Source of the DNA: Acidobacteriota bacterium
GTDB taxonomy: Bacteria > Acidobacteriota > Thermoanaerobaculia > Gp7-AA8
Length of the DNA: 43,406 nt
Assembly (NCBI GenBank): GCA_016184115.1
Contig: JACPDH010000068.1
Location: 1 to 43,406, forward strand
Reading direction: 5' to 3'
Both the position numbers and the translations under genes were made by a program. The notes beneath the pieces are model-generated. The model was given only the letters and a program-made list of their open reading frames with translations. It made no database searches and had not been told where the DNA came from. Position 1 is the stretch's first letter. Each line of letters opens with the position of its first letter. Below are positions 28,645-37,166 of this stretch, one piece after another.

Positions 28645-30573
28645 TCACCTACCCGCGCGCGCTTCATACACGGATACACCTTCTCGGTTTGCGATCTGGA
28701 CAGCTTCCGACGAGAGGAACTGGCGCAGATTCGCCGCAGTGCGACGGTCGATGCGGAGCTGGCGCTGTGCCTCGCGCGTCGACGTCTGAATGGTGCCGAT
28801 CACAATGTTCGACTCGAACAGCACCACGTGCGTGATTCCGTCAGCACGCAACCGGTCGCCCAGCTCATCAGGAGACGCCGCGTCGAGATAGCGCGCGAGG
28901 CGCGGGCCGTCGAAACTGCCACCTCCCCGCGCCCGCACATCGAAGCCGTGAATCTCCTGCATGCCGAGAATCAACGCGCGCGCCGACGATGGGAGCTGCG
29001 CGTTGCACCACTCGACCGCAGCAGCGTCCTTGCGCTGCAACGCGACGTAGCTCGCATCGCTCATCGCTCCGCGCGCGATCGCCAGCGGATCGAGCGACGA
29101 GAGGTAGGCTGCAGCCACGCCGAGCTGTAGAAACGAAGCAAGTGCAAGTAAGGCTCCAACCGTGGCCCGCACACGAGTCCGCCCCTCGGTGGCCTTCTCC
29201 AGCCCGCATGCAACGATCCACGCGAAAGTCGTAAGAAACGGAATGAGAATCCGTCCTGCCGGCGCCATGGCAATGAGTAGCACCACGACGGCAAAGAGCG
29301 CCCAGCCGCATACACGAATTCGTCGATCGCGAATCGAGCTCGCGATCGCTGGAAACATGAGGAGCAGCGCGAGCAACGCGACACCAAGCGTGTCGTCGAC
29401 CCAACGTCCATCAAACAGATAGCTGAGCGCAGTCTCAGAAAGCGACTCCCCACGTCGAAATCCGCTGATCTCGCCCCCCTCTCCGGAGAGAAACGGTGCA
29501 ATCGGATTCCACGTCAGAATCAGGTTGCGCAGAAAGAAGACCGACCCGAGTGTGGCGCCGAATAACGCGGCCCGCGCGGTCGAAGCCCTTCGCGGCGGAT
29601 CGACGACGAGCGCAACCGCGCAGAGCGTGAACGCAAGCGGGATAAAGCTGTATTTGAGGAGAAGCCCGGCGGCGATCGCTGCGGCAATAGTCCCGGAGCG
29701 TGCCTGCGTCGACTCGTCGAGGAGCGCGACGAGGAGTGCGAAGCTCACGCCGGTGAGAAGAACATCATTCCCCGACCAGCCTGCCCCGAGGAGCAGTGCC
29801 GGCGTGGTCGCGACCGCGACGGCGAGTGCCGGGCCGAGGGATGGCGCAACTCGCCTCATCCCCCCGAGAAGCAGCAGACCGGTTGCCAACGCCAGAAGCG
29901 CATGAGCCATGTGCGAAGCTAGAGGTGCGGAAGAACCAAGCAATGCGAAAAGCGGGATGTCGGATGACTCCGCGCCGAGAGGAAACCACGAGTGCGACAT
30001 GAGCGGGAAACTGACCGCGTGCCCCTCGAGCGCCCATTGCTTCGGGATCGCGAGATGGTAGGCAGCATCGTCGAGGCTGATTACGGGGAGCTGCGCGAGA
30101 AGCATCGCGGTGAGCGCGCAGATGACGAAGGCCGCACCAACCCAGCGAGAGCACCTCGCGCCCTCGCGCAGCGAAGTCAGTGTGAGGCGCCCTGCCTGAC
30201 TCACGAGTGCGGCAATCCCGGCCACGCACGGCACCAGCATCGCTGCCCGATGCGTCGTCATGTTCGCGATTAGAAACGCGAGCGATCCGTAGACGGGGAA
30301 CCCGACGAGAAGGGCGAGCTCGACCGGGATCTCGTGGCGCACACCACGATCGTTTCGGATCGTCAGTCGCTCGAGCCACTGAATGAGCGCTGCGCCGATT
30401 CCGCTCGCCGCAACGACGGTCACGAGCGCGGCCGCGAACGGTACGGCCAGCCGGCGAATGTTGAGCTCCACAAGAAGGTAGCGTTGGCTGAACGCGAGAA
30501 GAAGAACTGCGACCGCGGCGATCGCGATCGCCGCTGCGAGGCCATCACGACGCTCTCGTTCCTGATCGCTCAA
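28645..30573 (-). CDS. Polytopic membrane protein, GT-C (ArnT/PMT-like) glycosyltransferase candidate
   Basis: The 642-residue protein has about a dozen hydrophobic helices and a soluble C-terminal part (about 510-642). The first large periplasmic loop contains Leu-Asp-Asp-Ala-Ala-Tyr-His (about residue 168), like the acidic motif that GT-C enzymes use at the catalytic site. The C-terminus resembles the small globular domain of family 39-like transferases. These use polyprenyl-phosphate sugars on the periplasmic face; donor and acceptor are unknown here. The start is uncertain: TTG 30573 is the first in-frame option and lacks a Shine-Dalgarno. It follows rimI by 60 bp and may be last in that operon. 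Confidence 0.75.
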   Translation of the reverse strand: MSDQERERRDGLAAAIAIAAVAVLLLAFSQRYLLVELNIRRLAVPFAAALVTVVAASGIGAALIQWLERLTIRNDRGVRHEIPVELALLVGFPVYGSLAFLIANMTTHRAAMLVPCVAGIAALVSQAGRLTLTSLREGARCSRWVGAAFVICALTAMLLAQLPVISLDDAAYHLAIPKQWALEGHAVSFPLMSHSWFPLGAESSDIPLFALLGSSAPLASHMAHALLALATGLLLLGGMRRVAPSLGPALAVAVATTPALLLGAGWSGNDVLLTGVSFALLVALLDESTQARSGTIAAAIAAGLLLKYSFIPLAFTLCAVALVVDPPRRASTARAALFGATLGSVFFLRNLILTWNPIAPFLSGEGGEISGFRRGESLSETALSYLFDGRWVDDTLGVALLALLLMFPAIASSIRDRRIRVCGWALFAVVVLLIAMAPAGRILIPFLTTFAWIVACGLEKATEGRTRVRATVGALLALASFLQLGVAAAYLSSLDPLAIARGAMSDASYVALQRKDAAAVEWCNAQLPSSARALILGMQEIHGFDVRARGGGSFDGPRLARYLDAASPDELGDRLRADGITHVVLFESNIVIGTIQTSTREAQRQLRIDRRTAANLRQFLSSEAVQIANREGVSVYEARAGR

Positions 30574-30633
30574 TCGCGGCCATTATCGATCATCGAGGTG
30601 CGCTCACGCCAACGCTCGCGTACGACTCACCGC

Positions 30634-31143
30634 CTACGCGATGCCTGGCGCTGGCGCGATGCTGCAGGTCATCACGATCGCCGACTCGCCATCGGGGTAG
30701 TAGCGGGGGCGCCGGTAGCGCTCCTCGAACTCGAGCGCGCCATAGAGCTTGCGTGCAGCCTCGTTCGACTCGCGAACTTCGAGAGAGACGCTCGCGATAC
30801 CATTCAGGCGCGCGAAGGCGAACACTTCATCCATCAGCAAAATCGCGACGCGCTGCCTTCGCCACGATGGATCGACCGCGATCTTGTTCACGTGCATTTC
30901 GTCGAGAAAGTACATCGAGAAGATGTATGCGACGAGCTTGCCGTTCGCGGTCGTCGCGACGAGATTGAAGCGGCCGATCGCATCGATCTCGGTCACAAAG
31001 AGCGGGCGCGTCCACGGCACCGGGAACGACAGCTGCTCGAGGGCGACCACGCCATCGAGATCCTCATGTGTGGCTCCTCGGACGACGAGTGGTTCAGCCG
31101 TTCTTTGCAAGCAGCTTCGCTTCCGCTTCGGCGAGACGGACAT
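30634..31143 (-). CDS. rimI: Ribosomal-protein-alanine N-acetyltransferase RimI-like
   Basis: The 169-residue GNAT acetyltransferase is RimI-like: Leu-Glu-x-x-Ser-Phe-Pro-x-Pro-Trp near residue 40, then a His-Val-Asn-Lys-Ile-Ala-Val-Asp-Pro strand, the Arg-Arg-Gln-Arg-Val-Ala acetyl-CoA loop, and Leu-Glu-Val-Arg-Glu-Ser-Asn-x-Ala-Ala with Tyr. The usual Gly in the CoA loop is Val-Ala here. RimI acetylates the N-terminus of S18 and related targets. ATG 31143 overlaps tsaB by 50 bp; TTG 31110 (17-bp overlap) better matches the usual N-terminus, so the start is open. Adjacency to tsaB is a common arrangement. Confidence 0.88.
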   Translation of the reverse strand: MSVSPKRKRSCLQRTAEPLVVRGATHEDLDGVVALEQLSFPVPWTRPLFVTEIDAIGRFNLVATTANGKLVAYIFSMYFLDEMHVNKIAVDPSWRRQRVAILLMDEVFAFARLNGIASVSLEVRESNEAARKLYGALEFEERYRRPRYYPDGESAIVMTCSIAPAPGIA

Positions 31144-31708
31144 AGATCGGAGTGGTGTCGGAGTACTGCTCGAGACGTCCGGCGGATTCGAGATTCAATG
31201 CTCGCTCCGCCGCGAGCAGCGCAATGTTCCGTTCCCACATCGCCTCGCGCGCATCGACACAAACGTCGAATTGTCCTCGCAGATCGCTCACTTCGCTCGC
31301 CGACGCGATTCCGTGAGGCAGGGCTTCGTCTCCGCCTTTGTACGCGGACACATAGAGTTCTCCCCTTCCCGCGTCGTTGGTGACCAACACAGACCGGCCC
31401 CGATATCCCGCCGCGATCGCTTCGTGAGTTGGCATGGCGCAGATCGGAATTCCGAGCGCAAGTGCGAGCCCCTCGGCCGACGCCAGTCCGATTCTCACCC
31501 CGGTGAACGAGCCCGGGCCGCGCGTCACGGCGATGCGGCGGATCGAGGCGCGATCGATGTCGCTCTCGCGGAGCAGCCATTCGATCGCCGGCAGCAGTTT
31601 TTCGTTGCGCGACTCCCGCCCTTCGAATGCGATCGCAGCAACCGGCGCCGTCTGCGAAACGACCGCCACCGAGAGCACGGGAAGTGAGGCGTCGAACGAA
31701 AGAATCAT
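31094..31708 (-). CDS. tsaB: tRNA threonylcarbamoyladenosine biosynthesis protein TsaB
   Basis: This 204-residue ASKHA-fold protein acts as the TsaD partner that makes t6A37 in ANN-decoding tRNAs. It begins with Met-Ile-Leu-Ser-Phe-Asp-Ala-Ser and has the family Gly-Pro-Gly-Ser-Phe-Thr-Gly-Val-Arg-Ile-Gly motif near residue 65, followed by Ala-x-Gly-Leu-Ala. The ATG at 31708 overlaps the stop of the dCMP deaminase gene (ATGA). TsaC, TsaD and TsaE are not in this window. It is followed by the overlapping rimI. Confidence 0.93.
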   Translation of the reverse strand: MILSFDASLPVLSVAVVSQTAPVAAIAFEGRESRNEKLLPAIEWLLRESDIDRASIRRIAVTRGPGSFTGVRIGLASAEGLALALGIPICAMPTHEAIAAGYRGRSVLVTNDAGRGELYVSAYKGGDEALPHGIASASEVSDLRGQFDVCVDAREAMWERNIALLAAERALNLESAGRLEQYSDTTPIYVRLAEAEAKLLAKNG

Positions 31709-32142
31709 GTGCGTTGGGGAGCGGGGATCTCGAGGTCGATCAGCTCGATTCCGAGCTCGGCGGCCACTTGCTTCGACCGCTCGTCACGGTAGAACTCGCC
31801 GAAGTAGATCGTTCGGATTCCGGTGTTGACGATCAGCTTGAAACAGTTCCAGCAGGGGGACGCGGTCGTGTAGAGCTCGCTGTTCTCGAGACTCACCCCG
31901 TTCTTCGCGGCCTGGATAATCGCATTCGCCTCGGCATGCACCGTCGCGACGCAGTGGCCGTCCTCCATCATGCATCCGGTGTCTTCGCAGTGGGGCAGCC
32001 CGCGGATCGATCCGTTGTAGCCGGTCGACAGCACCGTGCGGTCGCGGACGATCACCGCGCCAACGTGCTTGCGCGGGCAGGTCGCTCTCGTAGCAGCCTG
32101 GTGCGCCATCCCCATGAAGTACTCGTGCCAGCCAGCCCGCAT
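31705..32142 (-). CDS. Deoxycytidylate (dCMP) deaminase, ComEB type
   Basis: The 145-residue zinc deaminase should convert dCMP to dUMP for thymidylate synthesis. The catalytic zinc motif His-Ala-Glu-Ala-Asn-Ala (about residue 69) and Pro-Cys-Trp-Asn-Cys (about 95) are intact. The second metal-site residues (Cys-Pro-Arg-Lys-His near 22 and the His-Cys-Glu pair near 50) are also present, as in ComEB/phage T4-type dCMP deaminases. GGAGG lies 4 nt before ATG 32142. It is first in the operon dCMP deaminase-tsaB-rimI. Confidence 0.93.
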   Translation of the reverse strand: MRAGWHEYFMGMAHQAATRATCPRKHVGAVIVRDRTVLSTGYNGSIRGLPHCEDTGCMMEDGHCVATVHAEANAIIQAAKNGVSLENSELYTTASPCWNCFKLIVNTGIRTIYFGEFYRDERSKQVAAELGIELIDLEIPAPQRT

Positions 32143-32167
32143 CTTGCCTCCGGTAACAGGTCGGAGG

Positions 32168-32173
32168 ATTATA
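32168..32173 (-). promoter_or_regulatory. -10 element upstream of the dCMP deaminase operon
   Basis: A perfect TATAAT on the minus strand lies 25 nt before the ATG at 32142. No convincing -35 is seen, so the promoter is only partly supported. Confidence 0.4.
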
Positions 32174-32225
32174 GGGCTTCCTCACACCGAGCGTGTGCTG
32201 CCCATTGCAACAGGCTGGAAACCCT

Positions 32226-32324
32226 GAGGTTAGAAGTCAGTGCGTTGAATTGAGAACCCCGAAAGGAGATCCACCGGAGACTTCTATTCTGGATTCTGAA
32301 TTCACCGTTCTAACTTCTAACTTC
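32226..32324. repeat. Heptad-period inverted repeat element C
   Basis: The first arm (32226-32267) reads in 7-nt units GAGGTTA, GAAGTCA, GTGCGTT, GAATTGA, GAACCCC, GAAAGGA. The complement of the second arm (32281-32324) reads GAAGTTA, GAAGTTA, GAACGGT, GAATTCA, GAATCCA, GAATAGA. The arms are complementary over about 40 bases with about eight mismatches. It occupies the 275-bp spacer between divergent dCMP deaminase and FHA genes, and it resembles element B more than the others. Confidence 0.85.
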
Positions 32325-32417
32325 AGCCTTAGACCAACCGCCCTCGCCGCCACGCCCCACCCCAGGAGTGGCCGAACCGGCCCGATTGGTCTAAACTACA
32401 TCAAAGATTGCACTTGG

Positions 32418-33665
32418 ATGGCAAAGATCTCGTTTTTCGGTGTTGACGGGGAGGAGAAGAGCTACACGCTGCACCCGCAGCTGACGCTCCGAGTAGGACG
32501 AGATCCCGGCAACGACGTCGTGCTTCGCGATCCCAAGGTCTCGCGACGCCATGCGGAGATTGTGTTTGAGCGCGGCTTCTTCGTTCTTCACGACCTCCAG
32601 AGCGCGAACGGTACGTACGTGAACGGAGTCCGGGTGAACGTCGCCCCGCTCACGAACGGCTCCGAGCTCAAGCTCGGGAGCAGCCATGCGCGCTTTGTCG
32701 ATGACGCGGAAGCCTCTCCTCGCCGTGAGACCGCACCCGCCTCCGAGCCCGTCGTCGCCAAGCGGAGGACCGCGGAGATTCCTCCCGATCAACTCGACGG
32801 AACGTTTCCGCACGATAAAGCCAGCGGCCGCGCGCCGGAGGCTGCGGGTCCGACCTCGAAGGAACCGAGACTTCGCGAAGATACCGCTCTCGTCGAGGAG
32901 CAACAGGACGACACGCCGATCGCCGACAAGAAGCGTGAGGCGCTCGACCCCGCAGAGCTCGGAGGCGTGACGCTCGACGTCCAGACTGACATCCCCTGGG
33001 GCGAGGTCGTGACCGTTCGAGACGAGGGTTCCTCGAAGAGCTTCCACTACCGACGAATCTTCAACGTCGTGGCGCTCGTCGCCGCGATCGTGGCGGCGCT
33101 CGTCCTTTTTGCCGGAAGCATCGTCGCCACGTTTCTGGCGGTCGAAAAGCACTCGCTTCTGGCCGCGGTCGCGGTCTCACTCACTCTACTCTTCACCGGA
33201 GGAATCCTGCTCCTGGTGCCGAAGCGCCACGTGCACATATTCGGCGACGAGGCACTTTCGCGGCTCGTCTTCGCGATCAGCGAGGAGTCGATCTTCGGAT
33301 TGCCGATCGTCACGTTCCGAGTCAGGCTATCCGATGGGTCAACTGTCGGGTTTCTGACGAAGAATCTCTTTCTGAGCATCGTGCGGCGGCGCTGGGACTT
33401 TCTCGACACCGACCGGCGCAAAGTTGGCTATGCGGTCGAGCTCGGCGCGGGGCGACCGTTCTGTCGCAAGTTTCTCGGTGATTTTTTTGGTCTGTTCACG
33501 ACCGACTACGCGGTGATGTTGACGAACGGCGCGCGCGCCGGGGCCTACTATCGCCGCCAGCCGCGTGGAACTCCGCGACGGATCGAGTTACCGTCGAGCC
33601 GGCCCGACCCACGCCTTGCCCTCGCCTTCGCTCTTCTCCTCGACACGATTGAAAAGGCCCGATGA
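32418..33665 (+). CDS. FHA-domain membrane protein
   Basis: The 415-residue protein starts with a forkhead-associated phosphothreonine-binding domain (about 1-97). Its binding residues are intact: Gly-Arg at 27-28, Ser-Arg-Arg-His at 42-45 and Asn-Gly-Thr-Tyr-Val-Asn-Gly at 64-70. A disordered acidic/Pro-rich linker (about 98-210) leads to two transmembrane helices (about 216-241 and 246-268). A cytoplasmic C-terminal region of about 145 residues, which I do not recognise, follows. I chose ATG 32418, directly before the FHA beta strand; the frame is open upstream but would run through repeat C. No Ser/Thr kinase gene is adjacent. Confidence 0.85.
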   Translation: MAKISFFGVDGEEKSYTLHPQLTLRVGRDPGNDVVLRDPKVSRRHAEIVFERGFFVLHDLQSANGTYVNGVRVNVAPLTNGSELKLGSSHARFVDDAEASPRRETAPASEPVVAKRRTAEIPPDQLDGTFPHDKASGRAPEAAGPTSKEPRLREDTALVEEQQDDTPIADKKREALDPAELGGVTLDVQTDIPWGEVVTVRDEGSSKSFHYRRIFNVVALVAAIVAALVLFAGSIVATFLAVEKHSLLAAVAVSLTLLFTGGILLLVPKRHVHIFGDEALSRLVFAISEESIFGLPIVTFRVRLSDGSTVGFLTKNLFLSIVRRRWDFLDTDRRKVGYAVELGAGRPFCRKFLGDFFGLFTTDYAVMLTNGARAGAYYRRQPRGTPRRIELPSSRPDPRLALAFALLLDTIEKAR

Positions 33666-33735
33666 GGCTTTCCTCGCTCCGCCCTTCGCTTCGCTCGCGG
33701 CGAGACGCTCGTCGGGTCGCGTCCGGCGCAATCGC

Positions 33736-35967
33736 CTAACGCCCCGCGAGAGACGACAGCGGCACGATCGCGACGTCCGTGTAGTAGCGCTTCAGAATCT
33801 CCTCCGCCTTCGCGCCCCGCAGCGCCATCCCCTGCGAACCGTTCTGGCAGAAACCGACGCCGTGGCCCCAGCCCTTGCCGAGGAACGTGTAGCGTACGAC
33901 TCCGTCCCTCCCCTTCGACGTGTCGAGAACGAAGAGATTGTCGGGGATGCCTAACGACCAGCGTATCGGCAGCCCTTCGAGCGTAAACGTTCGTCCCTCT
34001 TCGGCCTCGATCTCCAGCGAGGTGACCCGCTGCGACGGGTCGCGCCCGAGGATACGGATCGCGTGGAGCTCGCTGATCGGGTTACGCCTGCTAATCGACG
34101 CCACGAGCTCATCCTCACGAAACGTTCGCACCCAGCTCGAGAACGACGACCGCTGGTCGAATGCGGCACCGTCGAAATTCTCCTGCAGCACGACGCCGGC
34201 CACGACGTCTCCCATGCGAATGAGCGTGGCACGATCACCAGGCTGCGCGACGAGCTCCCGCTCCTCGCGAACGCGGTCGTTGAGCCTGCGAAAGAGCGGC
34301 GTCCCCGGCGCAAAGATCGCCGTCACATCGCGATCCTTGTTCCTGACCACGACGAGCCGCCCTTCACCGCGCACGAGACTTCCATTGAGCTCCGTGAAGA
34401 CCCCTGCGTTGCGGAGCCACGCGTAGAGGAGCGAGAAGAGCTCGTCGCGCGTCATCGCCGCGTCGAGGTCGCGGAGGTCGAGTCCAAGCAGCGACGCCGC
34501 CTCGAACTTCACCGCGACCGCCGCGACGCGCGCCGCCCGTCCGTCTTCGATTCCCGGCATCAGGTACCGGAGATCCTCGTCGAGTAGCAGCACGCGTCCC
34601 GCCTCGTCGAGGCCCCAGACCTCGCCAAGGTACTCGAGCACGTCGCGCCTTCGGCTCGATTTCGGCGCCCTAGACGAACGGGGAGAGATCCCCGCGAGGG
34701 CGCCGGCTGCGGAGACCGCGTTCGCGATCTGCGTCGCTCCCCACGCCGCATCGACCTGGCTGCCCTTCATCGACACCGCGCGCATGACTGCCGCGCGCAT
34801 GCCGCTCTCGTCGGTGACGGCACTCGTCTGTCTCCCTTCGAGCGTCACGACTTCGAGCTCGACGCAACGAGCGCGCTTGAGGTATGGCTCACTCCTTCCC
34901 GGGAACATGATCCCGACGTCGGAGGTCTCGCCGCCGCAGGTCGACGTATAGAGCGCGTCGATCGGTTTCCCGTCGAACGCGATCACCAGGCCGGCCGTCT
35001 CGGTCACGGCCCGGTTTGACAACGCGTGTTCTGTGGAAAGCCCGCCGTAAACCTGGCAGCTCGGTGTCGCGCAGATGTCGTACCCCTCGCCGGCGTACTC
35101 GCCGCGGCGACTGACGACGTACGTGCGCGCCGCGATCGCTTGCGCCTTCAGCGCCTCGACCTGATCGAAAATGTTAGGCCCCATCTCGTTCGGCACGACT
35201 CCGCGAACGTAATCTTCCAGGTTGAGCTCGTTCACCAGGTTCAGCGTTCCTCGGTTGTTGAGTACGACCCGCGCGCCGCCGCGGTAGCTCTTGCCGGCGA
35301 TCTCGATCCCTTCGCCTTCGAGCGGCACGACGAGGAGCGAATCTGCATTGAACGAGGTCTCGTCGCCTTCGTCGTCGACGAGCCGGAGGCGCTTCGCAAA
35401 CGGTTGCGCCGAAGGGCGCCGCGTGGCAAGAATCTCCTTCGGCCAGCCTCGCGCGATCAGGTCACTCCGGACCGGGTGCGACGACGCCTCGTCGGGAAAC
35501 TCGCCGACGAGAACCTTGTAAGTTGCGATCGCCGTGTCGAAGGCGAGGTCGGCGCGAATCCCCGTCTCCTTTCTGGCGCGCTCGGCAAGGCGTTCCGCGC
35601 TCACCTTGTCGGAAATGGCACCGACCTGAATCGCGAACGTGACGCGTGACGACGCGACGGGCGCGTGGACCGAGAATCCTCGTCGAATCGTATGGACGCG
35701 AGTGCCCTCCCTCACCTCGTAGCCGCCCGTGACGCGTGCGAATGGCGCGCTCGGAAGATCGCTCGCGAGACCGACCCGGACGACCGGCTCGACGATTCGC
35801 GCCGATACGACGGTCGTCTCGCGCAACGCATTCGGGTGAGGCGCGCGCGCCGCGGGCCGCGAGTCGCGTGGCGGCAGCGTAGTGACGGGCGCGGGCGCCG
35901 TTGCACACGCGAGCGCAAACATCGCAGTCAGCGGAGCAATCGCGTCACGTAGCTCGAGCTTGATCAT
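33736..35967 (-). CDS. SpoIID/LytB-domain lipoprotein with SPOR-like segment
   Basis: The 743-residue protein has a lipoprotein signal with lipobox Ala-Leu-Ala-Cys at about 18-21. Residues about 105-165 resemble a SPOR peptidoglycan-binding domain. The SpoIID core starts near 240, with Val-Pro-Asn-Glu-Met (catalytic-type Glu), AlaLeuLysAlaGlnAlaIleAlaAlaArgThr and CysGlyGly-Glu-Thr. The SpoIID end motif Gly-Trp-Gly-His-Gly-Val-Gly-Phe-Cys-Gln appears only near residue 700. About 300 residues therefore separate the halves, including an SLH-like helical part. SpoIID enzymes cleave glycan strands lacking stem peptides. The ATG overlaps the aminotransferase stop (ATGA). Confidence 0.87.
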   Translation of the reverse strand: MIKLELRDAIAPLTAMFALACATAPAPVTTLPPRDSRPAARAPHPNALRETTVVSARIVEPVVRVGLASDLPSAPFARVTGGYEVREGTRVHTIRRGFSVHAPVASSRVTFAIQVGAISDKVSAERLAERARKETGIRADLAFDTAIATYKVLVGEFPDEASSHPVRSDLIARGWPKEILATRRPSAQPFAKRLRLVDDEGDETSFNADSLLVVPLEGEGIEIAGKSYRGGARVVLNNRGTLNLVNELNLEDYVRGVVPNEMGPNIFDQVEALKAQAIAARTYVVSRRGEYAGEGYDICATPSCQVYGGLSTEHALSNRAVTETAGLVIAFDGKPIDALYTSTCGGETSDVGIMFPGRSEPYLKRARCVELEVVTLEGRQTSAVTDESGMRAAVMRAVSMKGSQVDAAWGATQIANAVSAAGALAGISPRSSRAPKSSRRRDVLEYLGEVWGLDEAGRVLLLDEDLRYLMPGIEDGRAARVAAVAVKFEAASLLGLDLRDLDAAMTRDELFSLLYAWLRNAGVFTELNGSLVRGEGRLVVVRNKDRDVTAIFAPGTPLFRRLNDRVREERELVAQPGDRATLIRMGDVVAGVVLQENFDGAAFDQRSSFSSWVRTFREDELVASISRRNPISELHAIRILGRDPSQRVTSLEIEAEEGRTFTLEGLPIRWSLGIPDNLFVLDTSKGRDGVVRYTFLGKGWGHGVGFCQNGSQGMALRGAKAEEILKRYYTDVAIVPLSSLAGR

Positions 35968-37166
35968 GCGGCGAAGAAGAGCTCCGCGACGCGGCGGATG
36001 CCTTCGCGCATCCGGTCGTCGGTCTCTTTGGCGAACGTGAGGCGCATCGTGTTCGCTCCCGAGCCATCGACGAAGAACGCACCTCCCGGGATAAACGCGA
36101 CGCCACGCTCGACCGCGGGAGGCAACAGCTCCGCCGTGTCGCGCTCATCGTTGAGCGTCACGAAGGTGAATAAGCCGCCTTCGGTCCGCGTCCAGGTCGC
36201 GCGCCCCGTGAAGTGCTCATCGAGTGCACCTAACAGCGCGTCGCGACGGTCGCGGTAGAACGCGCGCACCGATTTGATCTGCTCGGGAAGCTCGCCCGCG
36301 GCGCAGAACGCGGCGATGATCGCCTCGTCGAGCATCCCCGAACAGAGATCCGCCGACTCCTTCGTGAGCTCGAACTGCCGGACGAGCGCTGGCTCGCCGA
36401 CGATCCACCCCGTCCGCAACCCGGGCGAGAGGACCTTCGAGAACGACCCGAGATAGATCACGCGCTGCTCGTCGTCAGACGTCTTGATCGGCGTCGTGTC
36501 GAGATCGTCCGCGAAGCAGAGCTCGCCGTAAGGATCGTCTTCGACGACGAGGAAGTCGAAGCGTTTCGCGAGCTCGAGGACGTCGCGCCGGCGCTCCGCC
36601 GCGAGCACGCGTCCCGACGGATTCTGAAAATTGGGAATCGTGTAGAGAAACTTGATCCTGCGTCCTTCGGCCCTCAGCCTCGTTGCCGTTTCTTCGAGCG
36701 CAGCCGGCACGATACCGTCGTCGTCCTGCGCGACGCCGACGAGCTCGGCGCGTCGCGCATAAAACGCTCCTGCGCCCCCGATGTACGTCGGCAACTCGAC
36801 GAGCACGACATCACCCGGGTCGAGAAGCGTCGCGGAGACGAGATAGAGCGCCTGCTGCGAGCCGGTCGTCATGAGCAGCTGCGTCGCCGGATCGCAGGCG
36901 AAGCCGCGCTCGCGACAGATCGAGGCGACCGCATCGCGGAGTGCGGGAAGACCGCGAGTGGGACCGTATTGAAGCGAAGTCGCCGCCGTGTCGCGCACGA
37001 CCTTCTCGGCGAAGTGTGCGATGCGCCCCGCAGGGAACGTGGCCGGACTCGGCGCGCCGCCGGCGAACGAAATGATCGCCGGATCGTTCATCATCGCCGC
37101 GAACTTCCTGATCGCCGACGGACGCAGGTTTCTCGCGTCGGCCGACAGGAGGGACTCAATCTGCAC
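35964..37166 (-). CDS. PLP-dependent aminotransferase, class I/II (LysN/MocR-like)
   Basis: The 400-residue fold-type I aminotransferase has the PLP-binding lysine in Gly-Ser-Phe-Ser-Lys-Val-Leu-Ser-Pro-Gly (about residue 245), the Asn-Phe-Gln-Asn-Pro-Ser-Gly motif near 176 and a late Arg for carboxylate binding. N-terminal features (Ile-Ser-Phe-Ala-Gly-Gly-Ala-Pro) match the 2-aminoadipate/aromatic aminotransferase group related to LysN and to the enzyme half of MocR regulators. No DNA-binding domain is present. GTG 37166 has GGAGG five nt upstream. It overlaps the preceding membrane-protein gene by 11 bp. The specific amino acid substrate is not predictable. Confidence 0.9.
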   Translation of the reverse strand: MQIESLLSADARNLRPSAIRKFAAMMNDPAIISFAGGAPSPATFPAGRIAHFAEKVVRDTAATSLQYGPTRGLPALRDAVASICRERGFACDPATQLLMTTGSQQALYLVSATLLDPGDVVLVELPTYIGGAGAFYARRAELVGVAQDDDGIVPAALEETATRLRAEGRRIKFLYTIPNFQNPSGRVLAAERRRDVLELAKRFDFLVVEDDPYGELCFADDLDTTPIKTSDDEQRVIYLGSFSKVLSPGLRTGWIVGEPALVRQFELTKESADLCSGMLDEAIIAAFCAAGELPEQIKSVRAFYRDRRDALLGALDEHFTGRATWTRTEGGLFTFVTLNDERDTAELLPPAVERGVAFIPGGAFFVDGSGANTMRLTFAKETDDRMREGIRRVAELFFAA

